NCBI GenBank assembly: GCA_964590495.1
Contig: CAZPWQ010000055.1
Location: forward strand, 1-22,110
Direction: 5' to 3'
Origin: CAZPWQ01 sp964590495
GTDB taxonomy: Bacteria > Bacteroidota > Rhodothermia > Balneolales > Balneolaceae
Length of the DNA stretch: 22,110 bases
The translations under genes were made by a program, and so were the position numbers. Of the stretch, positions 15,276 through 22,110 are shown in pieces. Position 1 is the first letter of the stretch; every line of letters begins with the position of its first letter. Under the pieces are notes generated by a model that worked only from the letters and a program-made list of their open reading frames with translations, ran no database searches and had not been told where the DNA came from.

Positions 15276-16409
15276 ATGTACCAGAATAAAGGAAACATAT
15301 TATTTATTTCGGACAAGCAGGACGAGCTGAGTCGTATCCGCCGGACATTTGTAGACGATTACAATGTCTTTACAGCGGAAACTATACGTAAAGGCCATGC
15401 TATCCTAACTGAATATGATATGCATGTAGTTCTGGTTAAACAACAGTTACCGGAAATGAGCGGGCTGCAATTTTGTGAAAGCATCACTACTGAATTTCCC
15501 GGTATTGCGAAAATTATCTTAACCGATTCCGATGATATCAATCCATTAGAGCGGGCTTTTCAAATGGAAGAAATCTATCGTTTCGTTCAGATGCCGGTTC
15601 CGGATCTTGATCTGAAAATGATTATAAATAATGCCTTGAAATTAAATCAGGCTGAATTCAAGAACCGGCAATTGTCGGAACAGATTACGAAGATTCAGGG
15701 TGATCAGGAAAATATTCTTCGGCTTTTTAAACGATATGTACCGGGTGAGGTTGTTTCCCGCGCCCTGAAAACCAATGAAGAAGATATGATGAAACCCGGT
15801 GAATCACGGGTGGTATCTGTTCTTTTTGCTGATATGAGAGGTTTTACCAATCTCTCATCAAATATGCAGCCTTCTGAGGTTGTCAATTTTTTGAATAAAT
15901 ATTGGGAGATAATTTCCAGTTGTGTGAAAGAAAATAACGGCTCGGTTAATAAATATATCGGAGATGGACTTCTTGCCGTTTTTGGAGCTCCGGTATCTTA
16001 TATAAATAACCATGAAAATGCCGTTTCTGCTGCTATTGATATGATCGAATCGCTTGAAAGAATTAATTCCAAATACATGGAAAGATTGGGTACTGAAGTT
16101 AAGCTTGGCATCGGGATAAACAGTGGTGAAGTTATTGTCGGCAATATAGGTACCAAAAACTTTATGGAATACACCGTAATCGGCAATACGGTTAATATTG
16201 CCTCACGCCTTGAGACGATCAGCAAGAATGAACCGAATTCCATTATTATCAGCAAGAAAACCCGGGATTTTGTTTCTCATGTTTTTGAAACTTCGGAATT
16301 ACAGGAAAGCAATTTTCCCGGCGAAGAAGATAATATCTATTATTGTAAAGTCCTGGGTTATAAATCCGGCAATGTTTATCCTATGTCTTCCAAAAAAGAT
16401 ATTTCCTGA
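15276..16409 (+). CDS. Class III adenylate/guanylate cyclase with degenerate receiver domain
   Basis: The protein is 377 aa from ATG 15276; the in-frame TTG at 15258 is less likely. Residues 7-125 have the receiver fold pattern (ILFISDKQDEL, VVLVKQQLPEMSGLQF, IILTDSDD). The phosphoacceptor position holds K55 instead of Asp, one acidic-pair residue is S12, and the conserved Lys before Pro is Met, so it cannot be phosphorylated in the normal way. A linker helix (about 125-160) leads to the catalytic domain. Metal-binding D186 (LFADMRGFT) and D230 (YIGDGL), adenine-selecting K226 and T300 (EYTVIG), and transition-state N307 and R311 (NTVNIASR) are all present. The K/T pair points to ATP and to the class IIIb type, which often responds to bicarbonate. 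It should act as a dimer making cAMP in the cytoplasm. It is flanked by intergenics on both sides. Confidence 0.92.
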   Translation: MYQNKGNILFISDKQDELSRIRRTFVDDYNVFTAETIRKGHAILTEYDMHVVLVKQQLPEMSGLQFCESITTEFPGIAKIILTDSDDINPLERAFQMEEIYRFVQMPVPDLDLKMIINNALKLNQAEFKNRQLSEQITKIQGDQENILRLFKRYVPGEVVSRALKTNEEDMMKPGESRVVSVLFADMRGFTNLSSNMQPSEVVNFLNKYWEIISSCVKENNGSVNKYIGDGLLAVFGAPVSYINNHENAVSAAIDMIESLERINSKYMERLGTEVKLGIGINSGEVIVGNIGTKNFMEYTVIGNTVNIASRLETISKNEPNSIIISKKTRDFVSHVFETSELQESNFPGEEDNIYYCKVLGYKSGNVYPMSSKKDIS

Positions 16410-16612
16410 TTTTATTTATCCTTCCCCCTTCTCATAGAATATTCCCGTTATCATAATTATTATCGTCAGTTTTTCCGTCAAAACTGTTATATCACTCATG
16501 ATTCATTTTTTATACGGGTTAACGGCTGACATTACCCATGAAAATTCTAAAAGTCTTTTCGATTCCTTATAATCCTCAACAGTATAATAACAGCAACAAA
16601 TGTATTTGATAT

Positions 16613-17857
16613 ATGGAATCCCTCAGAATAGGTTTTATCGGTTCAGGTTTTATCGCATATTTTATGGCCGAAGCAATGAAGCAGGTTCGTCATCTGGATC
16701 TGACTGCTGTCTATAGACGCGGAGGAGCTGAAGAACTGGCGAAATTTGCCAAAAATAACGCGCTTGGCGAATGTGAGGTTTATGATACTATTGAGGAGGT
16801 TTGCAATAATTGTGATGTCGTTGCGGTATTGGCTCCGAATTACGTCCGGGTAGAAATTGTCGAAAAGATTGCAGATGCCGTGGAAAAAGGTGCTGCACTG
16901 AAAGGTATTATCTGTGAAAAACCCCTCGGAAGAACTGTCGCTGAAGCCCGCCGTATGGTTGAAGTTGCCAATTCAGCTAATCTGTTAACGGCCTATTTTG
17001 AAAATCAGATCCACATGCGGGCTATAAATAATGCCCTGCAGCAGCTTCGTCCCCAGCAGGAGGAAATGGGTAATTTTACACTGGCCCGGAGTACCGAAGA
17101 ACATGCCGGACCTCATAACGCATGGTTCTGGGACCCCGTCAAACAAGGTGGAGGCGTTTTATCCGACATGGGCTGCCACAGCATAGCGATTTCACGACAT
17201 ATACTTACGCCATATGATAAATCTCCTGATTTTTTAAAACCGGTATCTGTGCAGGCCGATACCTGTCTGCTGAAATGGGGCCAAAAAAAATACCGTGATA
17301 AATTAAAAGAGAAATTCGACGTTGATTATTCCAAAACACCAGCTGAAGATTTTTGTACCGGAGTGGTAACGTTTAAAAATCCGGATACCGGTCAGCTGGT
17401 AAAAGCACAATTCACCGATTCCTGGATGTACGACAAACAAGGCCTTAAAATTACTATGGATGCCCTTGGACCCGGTTATGCCATGGAAATAGATACCCTT
17501 ATCTCACCTCTGGAGATCTTTATAGGTGATGAAGCCGCCAATGCGGTAGCCGATGCTGAATCGGCCCTGGAGAAATCCACCGCAACACGGGGATTACTCA
17601 CTATTCAGCCCAATGAAGCAGATTTATACGGTTACACGGGCGAATTGGAAGAGATGAAAAACGCTTTTCTTAAGGGTGAAAACGCACTGTTGGATTGGGA
17701 ATACGGACTTGAGACAACCTGGATATGTCAGGCCGCATATATGGCTGCGGAGAAGGGAGAAACTATAGATCTGACGGATAAAAGTATCCGGAAAGAACTC
17801 GAGAGCTACCGGTCTTTGATCTCCCGGGGAGAAGGCGCGGAAGTGCTTTACAGCTAG
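16613..17857 (+). CDS. Gfo/Idh/MocA-family oxidoreductase
   Basis: This 414-aa NAD(P)-dependent dehydrogenase probably acts on a sugar, inositol or related polyol. The N-terminal Rossmann domain opens with GFIGSGFIAYFMAEAM (residues 7-22). The family motif CEKPLGRTVAEA carries the catalytic lysine K103. The second motif, DMGCHSI, carries D185 and H189, as expected for the C-terminal alpha/beta domain. There is no twin-arginine or Sec signal, so the enzyme is cytoplasmic. At 414 aa it is longer than the usual 330-390 aa, mainly through an insert around residues 205-240 (QKKYRDKLKEKFDVDYSK). The substrate cannot be told. It converges with a PfkB sugar kinase 113 bp away; the two may belong to the same catabolic context but are not an operon. 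A repeat hairpin follows 15 bp after the stop. Confidence 0.92.
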   Translation: MESLRIGFIGSGFIAYFMAEAMKQVRHLDLTAVYRRGGAEELAKFAKNNALGECEVYDTIEEVCNNCDVVAVLAPNYVRVEIVEKIADAVEKGAALKGIICEKPLGRTVAEARRMVEVANSANLLTAYFENQIHMRAINNALQQLRPQQEEMGNFTLARSTEEHAGPHNAWFWDPVKQGGGVLSDMGCHSIAISRHILTPYDKSPDFLKPVSVQADTCLLKWGQKKYRDKLKEKFDVDYSKTPAEDFCTGVVTFKNPDTGQLVKAQFTDSWMYDKQGLKITMDALGPGYAMEIDTLISPLEIFIGDEAANAVADAESALEKSTATRGLLTIQPNEADLYGYTGELEEMKNAFLKGENALLDWEYGLETTWICQAAYMAAEKGETIDLTDKSIRKELESYRSLISRGEGAEVLYS

Positions 17858-17871
17858 TCCTCATCACCCGG

Positions 17872-17934
17872 TTTACCACTGAGGCACTTAGATCATTAAG
17901 TAAAATTATGTGTCCTTAGAATCTTAGTGGTAAA
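17872..17934. repeat. CCACTAAG-family intergenic repeat
   Basis: TTTACCACTGAG (17872-17883) is mirrored by CTTAGTGGTAAA (17923-17934) with one G-T pair. Internal units GGCACTTAG, CATTAAG, CCTTAG and CTTAGTGG repeat at 9-13 bp. It fills the gap between the oxidoreductase stop and the convergent kinase stop, and may act as a two-way transcript end. Confidence 0.8.
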
Positions 17935-17969
17935 AAAGTTGACACTCGTAGGGAAGGTAAACTTCCAAA

Positions 17970-18872
17970 TTAATCGACAGCTTCATGAAATTCCCTCAAT
18001 TCCTGCAAGGTGTAAGAGGGAGTTGCCCCGGATTTTCCTGCTACAAAAGCACCGGCGGCGTTGGATAACCGTAAGATTTCTTCGGGCGAATATCCATTCA
18101 GCAAACCATACAATAGTGCAGCAAGAAACGCATCTCCCGCCCCTACCGCATCTTTTACGGTTATATCATATGATTTCTGCCGCTCCCACCGGCCTTCCTG
18201 CCAGAGAAAAGCACCGTTCCCGCCGTCCGTCACAGCTACCAGTTTAAAATCAAATTTCCGGGCAATCTCTTCCATCGCCTTTCTGATATCTGCTGATAAA
18301 TTGAACCAACCGGACAGAATTTCCAGCTCCCCGCGGTTTAACTTAAGCACTTCGCCCAGGAATAAAAGCTGATTTACAAGCTTTTCAGAATAATGAGGAT
18401 AACGCAGATTCAGATCGATCACCGGCAGAGCGGTTGTGGTTTTTAATAATTGGATGATTTTTTCGCGGGAAACGGAGTTACGCAGTGCCAGACTGCCAAA
18501 AACCACCGCCCGGACGTTACTAATCTTCTTTTCTGCAGTTTTATCAAAACGGATAAAATCCCAGGCAACATCTTCTGTGATCTTGTATTCAGGATTTCCC
18601 TTACCATCCAGCTCCACCTCAACAAAACCTGTTTCATGAGCTTCATCAATTTGAACCAATGAAGTATCCACACCGGCCCTTCTGATTCTCCGGAGTGCTT
18701 CCTTTCCCAGCCTGTCACTGCCGACTCTGCTTACAATCCCCGCCGACAATCCGAGTTCTTTGGCGTGGAGACAAACATTAAGAGGCGCTCCACCCAGGAA
18801 CAATCCCGAAGGCAGGCTGTCCCAGAGAATCTCACCGACAGATATGATATCATAGCTTTCTTTATTATTCAT
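17970..18872 (-). CDS. PfkB-family sugar kinase (fructokinase-like)
   Basis: This 300-aa cytoplasmic ribokinase-fold enzyme phosphorylates a sugar with ATP. The first PfkB region is GGAPLNVCLHAKELG (about 27-41), the substrate-binding part. The second signature DAVGAGDAFLAALLYG contains the catalytic base D247 and the anion-hole glycines. SVGEILWDSLPSG near the N-terminus is typical of bacterial fructokinases, so fructose is the best guess. Adenosine and ribose are less likely. The length is normal (about 300-320). The start is ATG 18872 (MNNKESYDIIS). About 70-110 bp upstream lies a tandem 13-bp repeat that may be regulatory. A cupin gene precedes it on the same strand with 190 bp between, so cotranscription is uncertain. 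Confidence 0.9.
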   Translation of the reverse strand: MNNKESYDIISVGEILWDSLPSGLFLGGAPLNVCLHAKELGLSAGIVSRVGSDRLGKEALRRIRRAGVDTSLVQIDEAHETGFVEVELDGKGNPEYKITEDVAWDFIRFDKTAEKKISNVRAVVFGSLALRNSVSREKIIQLLKTTTALPVIDLNLRYPHYSEKLVNQLLFLGEVLKLNRGELEILSGWFNLSADIRKAMEEIARKFDFKLVAVTDGGNGAFLWQEGRWERQKSYDITVKDAVGAGDAFLAALLYGLLNGYSPEEILRLSNAAGAFVAGKSGATPSYTLQELREFHEAVD

Positions 18873-18938
18873 AGATTTTTTTAGTTAACATAGATACCCG
18901 GTATCACAATAATATTTTTCTGCCCTATGATAACAAAA

Positions 18939-18981
18939 TTACTCCTTAACCTTACTTCTTAACCTGTTGTGCGGTTAAGGA
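18939..18981. repeat. TTAACC-type tandem plus inverted repeat upstream of the sugar kinase
   Basis: TTACTCCTTAACC (18939-18951) is followed directly by TTACTTCTTAACC (18952-18964), a 13-bp tandem with one mismatch. TCCTTAACC (18943-18951) is perfectly mirrored by GGTTAAGGA (18973-18981). It lies 67-109 bp upstream of the kinase start, so it may be an operator. Its layout also matches the other dispersed repeats of this window. Confidence 0.65.
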
Positions 18982-19013
18982 ATCCTATAAAACCGCTCTG
19001 CATCTGTGCCATT

Positions 19014-19046
19014 CGACCCCTAAATCCCCTAAAGGGGACTTTGGAC
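19014..19046. repeat. CCCCTAAA-type repeat with hairpin
   Basis: ACCCCTAAATCCCCTAAA (two units of CCCCTAAA) is followed by AGGGGACTTTGG. TCCCCT (19025-19030) and AGGGGA (19033-19038) pair tightly. It lies about 20-50 bp after the cupin stop (minus strand) and could form the end of its transcript. It looks like a dispersed intergenic element of the kind common in Bacteroidota genomes. Confidence 0.6.
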
Positions 19047-19064
19047 GGCCTCTTCCACGGCTGT

Positions 19065-19574
19065 CTATTTTGTATTCCAATATTCATGTAAAGGCTCTTT
19101 TTCTCCGGTCACCGGGTCTTTTTCCGGCAGTGGGACTTTTTTAATATTCTCGAGCACTTCAGGACGCTCTTCCGGACGACCGGTGCACATATCCCACTCC
19201 TGTCCACCTGGATAGGCTCCCACCACCTGAAAATCATCAGAACTGCCGACCAGACAGTGTCCCGTCCCCGCAGGCAAAACCGCCACATCCGAAGCCGATA
19301 TTTCTAAAAGCTCTCCTTTCGGTCCGCCGAACAGTACCTCTGCCCGTCCCGATATCACCGCAAGTACCTCATGGGCTGTGCTGTGATAATGATGATAATC
19401 ATAAATCCCGTTCAGCCACGCGCCGGTCCAGCCGTACTGCGACAAAAGCCGCTTGCAGGTTGATGATGCCATCTTATCCTCCGGCAGTGCCTGTTCATAG
19501 ATCAACATCGGCAGTTCCTGATTATTCGGTATAGAACCGTCATCTTCCAGATAATATGTTTTACAGTCGACCAT
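19065..19574 (-). CDS. YjlB-like cupin-domain protein
   Basis: The protein is 169 aa from ATG 19574 (MVDCKTYYLEDDGSIPNN). The order LEDDGSIPNNQELPMLIYEQAL, NGIYDYHHYHSTAHEVL, VLPAGTGHCLVGSSDDFQVVGAYPGGQEWDM and VPLPEKDPVTGEKEPLHEYW (cited in part) follows the Bacillus YjlB family closely, including its C-terminal tail. The single cupin barrel carries metal-ligand histidines in HHYHSTAHE and near GTGHC. Function is unknown for the family; a metal-dependent sugar-related role is only suggested by the kinase and oxidoreductase next door. An ATG at 19586 would add four residues but falls in a dispersed repeat. A strong Shine-Dalgarno at 19651 serves another frame. Confidence 0.85.
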   Translation of the reverse strand: MVDCKTYYLEDDGSIPNNQELPMLIYEQALPEDKMASSTCKRLLSQYGWTGAWLNGIYDYHHYHSTAHEVLAVISGRAEVLFGGPKGELLEISASDVAVLPAGTGHCLVGSSDDFQVVGAYPGGQEWDMCTGRPEERPEVLENIKKVPLPEKDPVTGEKEPLHEYWNTK

Positions 19575-19581
19575 AATGCGG

Positions 19582-19610
19582 TTCATTGGTTATTGGTTCA
19601 TTGCTCATTG
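19582..19610. repeat. CATTGGT-type short tandem repeat at the cupin start
   Basis: On the plus strand four degenerate units follow each other: TCATTGGT, TATTGGT, TCATTGC and TCATTG, with a 7-8 bp period. The repeat sits between the cupin start codon and the strong ribosome binding site further upstream (minus strand), and its inverse supplies extra ATG triplets. Confidence 0.6.
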
Positions 19611-19696
19611 AATAAAACCAACTAATACGCGGTATCAATTCCATAAAAAGGCTCCTCTTGTTGTAGATAGTACAGATCCACAACTATTAGATTTTT

Positions 19697-19852
19697 CTAA
19701 TATACCTGCCTCTCCTGTAACAATTCGGCTGCATGGTACTCTTGAATATAAGCGAGAGTATTTTTTGCCGGTATTGCACCTGTAAATGCTAATCAAGGAT
19801 TATCCTTCATTCCATCTGCAATAAATACCTTCAAATTATGCGTTTCATTCAT
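19697..19852 (-). pseudogene. Probable broken small gene with one in-frame TGA
   Basis: On the minus strand an ATG at 19852 is preceded by AGGGAGG with 7-nt spacing, the best ribosome binding site in the window. It opens MNETHNLKVFIADGMKDNP and stops at TGA (19795-19793). The same frame continues for 31 residues (LAFTGAIPAKNTLAYIQE and on) to TAG at 19697. The composition of both halves is protein-like. I do not recognise the family. Either a 50-aa protein was broken by one base change (TGG to TGA would restore Trp), or a 19-aa peptide is made, or TGA is read through. The remaining intergenic, 19611-19696, contains a second strong ribosome binding site near 19651-19656. Confidence 0.35.
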
Positions 19853-19877
19853 ATTATATCCTCCCTTTGAGTTGACC

Positions 19878-20321
19878 ATGCAATTGAATGAAGACATACT
19901 GGACGGAAATGAAGTGCTGGATATGCAGCTTTTATTGCATAACCCTACCCATGACACGCTTTATATAACCGCGGCTGCAGGTTCCCGATCTTTTTTAAAA
20001 GAAAATAAGGGGAAGGTAGATGTTTATTATGATTTTGTAGTAATCAGACCTGATTCCCTGCGCGTATGGAATCTTATACGAACTCACACGAGACAGCTGG
20101 TTGCGGCCAGTATTAAGTTAGGACCGGAGGAGACCCGTCATTTCCCATACCAGTGGAATTACACCGGCTATGATGAAAATCCCCTCGAAAAAGGCGAATA
20201 TTTGATCTATGGAATCATTGAATCACTGGGCAGGACTGTTATTGCTCCGAACAGAAGCAATAATGAAAGGATTGACTATGGTGATGTCCGCGTTGGTCCG
20301 GATACGCTGGTTATATATTAG
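19878..20321 (+). CDS. BsuPI-domain (intracellular proteinase inhibitor-like) protein
   Basis: From ATG 19878 the protein has 147 aa; an in-frame TTG at 19872 would add two. The whole chain is one beta-sandwich of the BsuPI type: DMQLLLHNPTHDTLYI (first strands, with the usual LxxxNxxxxxxxx pattern), DVYYDFVVIRPDSLRVWNL (the YDFxVxxxxxxxVW motif), and ETRHFPYQWNY followed by KGEYLIYGIIES (the W and GxY strands). Relatives in this phylum are usually exported lipoproteins, but here the frame begins right at the first strand with no signal peptide, and no usable start lies in the open frame back to 19752. It may be cytoplasmic like the Bacillus inhibitor, or its 5' end may be lost. It converges with the glycosyltransferase gene 77 bp away. 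Confidence 0.72.
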   Translation: MQLNEDILDGNEVLDMQLLLHNPTHDTLYITAAAGSRSFLKENKGKVDVYYDFVVIRPDSLRVWNLIRTHTRQLVAASIKLGPEETRHFPYQWNYTGYDENPLEKGEYLIYGIIESLGRTVIAPNRSNNERIDYGDVRVGPDTLVIY

Positions 20322-20398
20322 GATTTATTTAGCCGTTAACCCTTGTTCAAAAGTTCGGTCGGTTTATCACATATCTTTATAAGGATTGAATACAGCTT

Positions 20399-21652
20399 TT
20401 ATTCAGGGTTATTTTTAGCTTCAATCCATTTGGACATGTATTTTGTAGAGGCCGCTGTATGATGCATCAGCATGGAACCGGTAAAATTTTTCAGGCGGTG
20501 CTCTTCCAGATTGTTGTGTATATGGTTTATTCGCTTTAACAGTTCCTTTTCAAATAAATCATGTGAAAACCGGTTATTAATAATCCGGATTCCATGCTCC
20601 TGTGCTTCCCGCCATTTGGATTGGTCGGTATACAGTTCTACAGCAGCGGAAGCTATATCCTCCGCCGTATTTGCTATTATACCACTCCATTCGTGCTCAC
20701 CGGCTATACCTTCGGCACCGATCGCGGTAGTTACGCTTGGTGTGCCGCACTGCATAGCCTCAACCAGTTTGCCTTTGAGTCCTGCACCAAATCGCAAAGG
20801 CGCCAGGCATACTCTGGCATTTTGAACTGCGGATCTTACATTACTCGTCCTGCCTTTAATAAAGAAGCCTTTCTCAGGCCGGTCGAGCTTCTGTATGCTT
20901 TGAGCAGGATATGCTCCATACACATGCATCTGTGCACCGGACAGATTTTTTCGAACAACCGGCCAAATTTCTTCTTTCAGATACTGAACAGCATCCCTGT
21001 TTGGGGCATGCCGAAAATTGCCCACCGTTATAAAATGGTTGCGATTTTCAAAGGAAGGCCAATGTCTTCTTGCCGATTCATCAATAGGAGGAAGCATAAA
21101 TGGCAGATAAAGCAACAGATCGGGGTTCACCCCGAAAACACCTGTCAGAAGTGATAATTCAGCTTCTGAAATAATCAGCGACAGGTCGCAGCGCATTATA
21201 CTTGCTACTTCCCGTTTGGCTATATCATTGTCCAGCAGATCCTTCTTGTCGAAATTCCTCCCCTTCTCCACGGCTTTCCGGCGAACTTTTCGCAGGCAGT
21301 GCAGGTCTTCGGTATCAAGGATCCGTATTGCCCCGGGACACGCCTCAGCTACCCGCCATCCGAATTGTTCCTCCACTACGAATCGATCGAATATCACCGC
21401 CGTGGGACTTAACTTTTCCACAAACGAATCAAAAGAAGAACTGTTGACCTCTATATGTTCAGTGTTGATATCCAGGCTCTTCAGATCAGCCATATATTCG
21501 CTTTCAGCAGCTGAACTGGCGAACGTAATTTTCCATCCTTCTGATCGGAACAAAGAGACAAGCTGAATCATACGTCTTCCTGCGGCAGAAGACTCCGGCT
21601 CCGGCCATACATAACCTACTATCAACATTTGTTTTGAGCAATTATCCTTCAT
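20399..21652 (-). CDS. Glycosyltransferase, GT4-like (group 1) fold
   Basis: This 417-aa enzyme has a GT-B fold. The N-terminal half starts MLIVGYVWPEPESSAAGRR, the usual GT4 acceptor-side opening with a small-residue loop, and contains LDTEDLHCLRKVRRKAVE. The C-terminal donor domain shows FITVGNFRHAPNRDAVQYL, then VCLAPLRFGAGLKGKLVEAM followed by CGTPSVTTAIGAEGI, which is the nucleotide-sugar binding region. The sugar and acceptor are unknown; polysaccharide or glycoprotein decoration would be the family expectation, yet no other glycan gene lies nearby. The ATG at 21652 is taken; an internal ATG eight codons later is possible. The gene is divergent from the partial lipoprotein gene, with 129 bp between. 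Confidence 0.87.
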   Translation of the reverse strand: MKDNCSKQMLIVGYVWPEPESSAAGRRMIQLVSLFRSEGWKITFASSAAESEYMADLKSLDINTEHIEVNSSSFDSFVEKLSPTAVIFDRFVVEEQFGWRVAEACPGAIRILDTEDLHCLRKVRRKAVEKGRNFDKKDLLDNDIAKREVASIMRCDLSLIISEAELSLLTGVFGVNPDLLLYLPFMLPPIDESARRHWPSFENRNHFITVGNFRHAPNRDAVQYLKEEIWPVVRKNLSGAQMHVYGAYPAQSIQKLDRPEKGFFIKGRTSNVRSAVQNARVCLAPLRFGAGLKGKLVEAMQCGTPSVTTAIGAEGIAGEHEWSGIIANTAEDIASAAVELYTDQSKWREAQEHGIRIINNRFSHDLFEKELLKRINHIHNNLEEHRLKNFTGSMLMHHTAASTKYMSKWIEAKNNPE

Positions 21653-21781
21653 CCGATAAATATATTTTTATGATTTCACCCTATTTCTAAACATTTATTT
21701 TTGCCACCAGGGACCGGCTTCTTTTCAATAGAATAAGACTTTACTTCCTTACGTTTAAATATTAAAAATAATCTGACAATT

Positions 21782-22110
21782 ATGAACGTATACCCAACTA
21801 TTTACATTCTCCCGTTATTTTTGATGTTAACCAGCTGTGGCATTTTTGGCAGTAATAATAATGATGGCGAGCGATATTTTGAATTCACTCACCAGGATGA
21901 AGAGATTGACTATATCTTTACCGCTAAAACTTCCGACCCGGAGGTAATACAAAAGGTTGAAAATCAACTGAGTTTACCCTTTGATCAACGCAATATGCAT
22001 ATCAATGGGGACATCGAACGCGGCACTGAAGACCATAACAGCAATTGGAGCTGGCATCTTGTACCGGACAGCTGGGATTTAGTCGAAATTTCGGTGGAGG
22101 TTTGTGACGG
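21782..22110 (+). CDS. Lipoprotein with BP74-like domain, 3' end outside the window
   Basis: The first 109 codons are present. The N-terminus MNVYPTIYILPLFLMLTSCG is a lipoprotein signal with lipobox LTSC (C19). The mature chain has a short Asn/Gly/Ser linker, then RYFEFTHQDEEIDYIFTAKT, DPEVIQKVENQLSLP, HINGDIERG, WSWHLVPDSWDLVEISVEVC. This order (FEFT, a DPExI helix, GxI, W-S-W-H-L-x-P-D-S, E-V-C-D) matches the BP74 N-terminal domain, a small extracytoplasmic domain of unknown function found in bacteria and some eukaryotes. The assignment is from memory of the pattern. The reading frame is open to the end of the window. Confidence 0.7.
   Translation, partial: MNVYPTIYILPLFLMLTSCGIFGSNNNDGERYFEFTHQDEEIDYIFTAKTSDPEVIQKVENQLSLPFDQRNMHINGDIERGTEDHNSNWSWHLVPDSWDLVEISVEVCD

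Noticed and set aside
1..22110. tRNA, rRNA, CRISPR, insertion sequence, phage or toxin-antitoxin operon
   Set aside because: No transposase, integrase, regularly spaced repeats, or RNA-gene signatures were seen on either strand; long opposite-strand frames inside gcvP, the desaturase, the glycosyltransferase and others are shadows without their own signals.

Overview
The window looks like a stretch of a Bacteroidota/Balneolota-Rhodothermota type chromosome, probably from a draft or metagenome assembly. The lineage is inferred from the genes: a single-chain P-protein of glycine cleavage, a 58-residue histone H1-like protein of the kind common in that superphylum, LVIVD and YncE beta-propeller exoproteins, a GufA-type ZIP transporter, mostly weak ribosome binding sites, and many short dispersed intergenic repeats. 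There is no rRNA, tRNA, CRISPR array, transposase or phage gene. The assembly origin shows in a 100-N gap (9601-9700) flanked by two identical 55-bp ends.

Left part (1-10.5 kb). gcvP lies on the minus strand (108-3023). A 586-bp intergenic follows and holds a GC-rich element (3288-3444) with nested inverted repeats that pair better as minus-strand RNA. Then comes a plus-strand series: a secreted Ig-like/LVIVD propeller protein, a secreted YncE-like propeller, a ZIP metal transporter, a stand-alone receiver protein, a membrane fatty-acid desaturase, the assembly gap, a four-helix membrane protein and a 67-aa unknown protein.

Middle part (10.5-16.5 kb). On the minus strand are a ydbT/ydbS-like pair of bacterial PH-domain membrane proteins (8-bp overlap), a histone H1-like gene with its own terminator, and an MFS/UMF1 permease. 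Divergent from these are an unrecognised 196-aa helical protein and a class III nucleotide cyclase whose N-terminal receiver domain has lost its phosphoacceptor.

Right part (16.6-22.1 kb). A Gfo/Idh/MocA oxidoreductase (plus) faces a PfkB sugar kinase and a YjlB-like cupin (minus), which suggests sugar or polyol metabolism, although no pathway can be named. Next come a probable broken small gene, a BsuPI-domain protein that seems to lack a signal peptide, a GT4-type glycosyltransferase (minus), and the 5' part of a lipoprotein with a BP74-like domain that runs off the window.

The most unusual layer is intergenic. At least four short repeat families (cores CCACTAAG, CCACAGAT, TTAACC, CATTGGT), plus a CCCCTAAA hairpin, sit beside stop or start codons. 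Most are built from 7-13 bp units repeated head to tail and then inverted. Together with the GC-rich 3288-3444 element and the degenerate-receiver cyclase, these are the best candidates for something undescribed.
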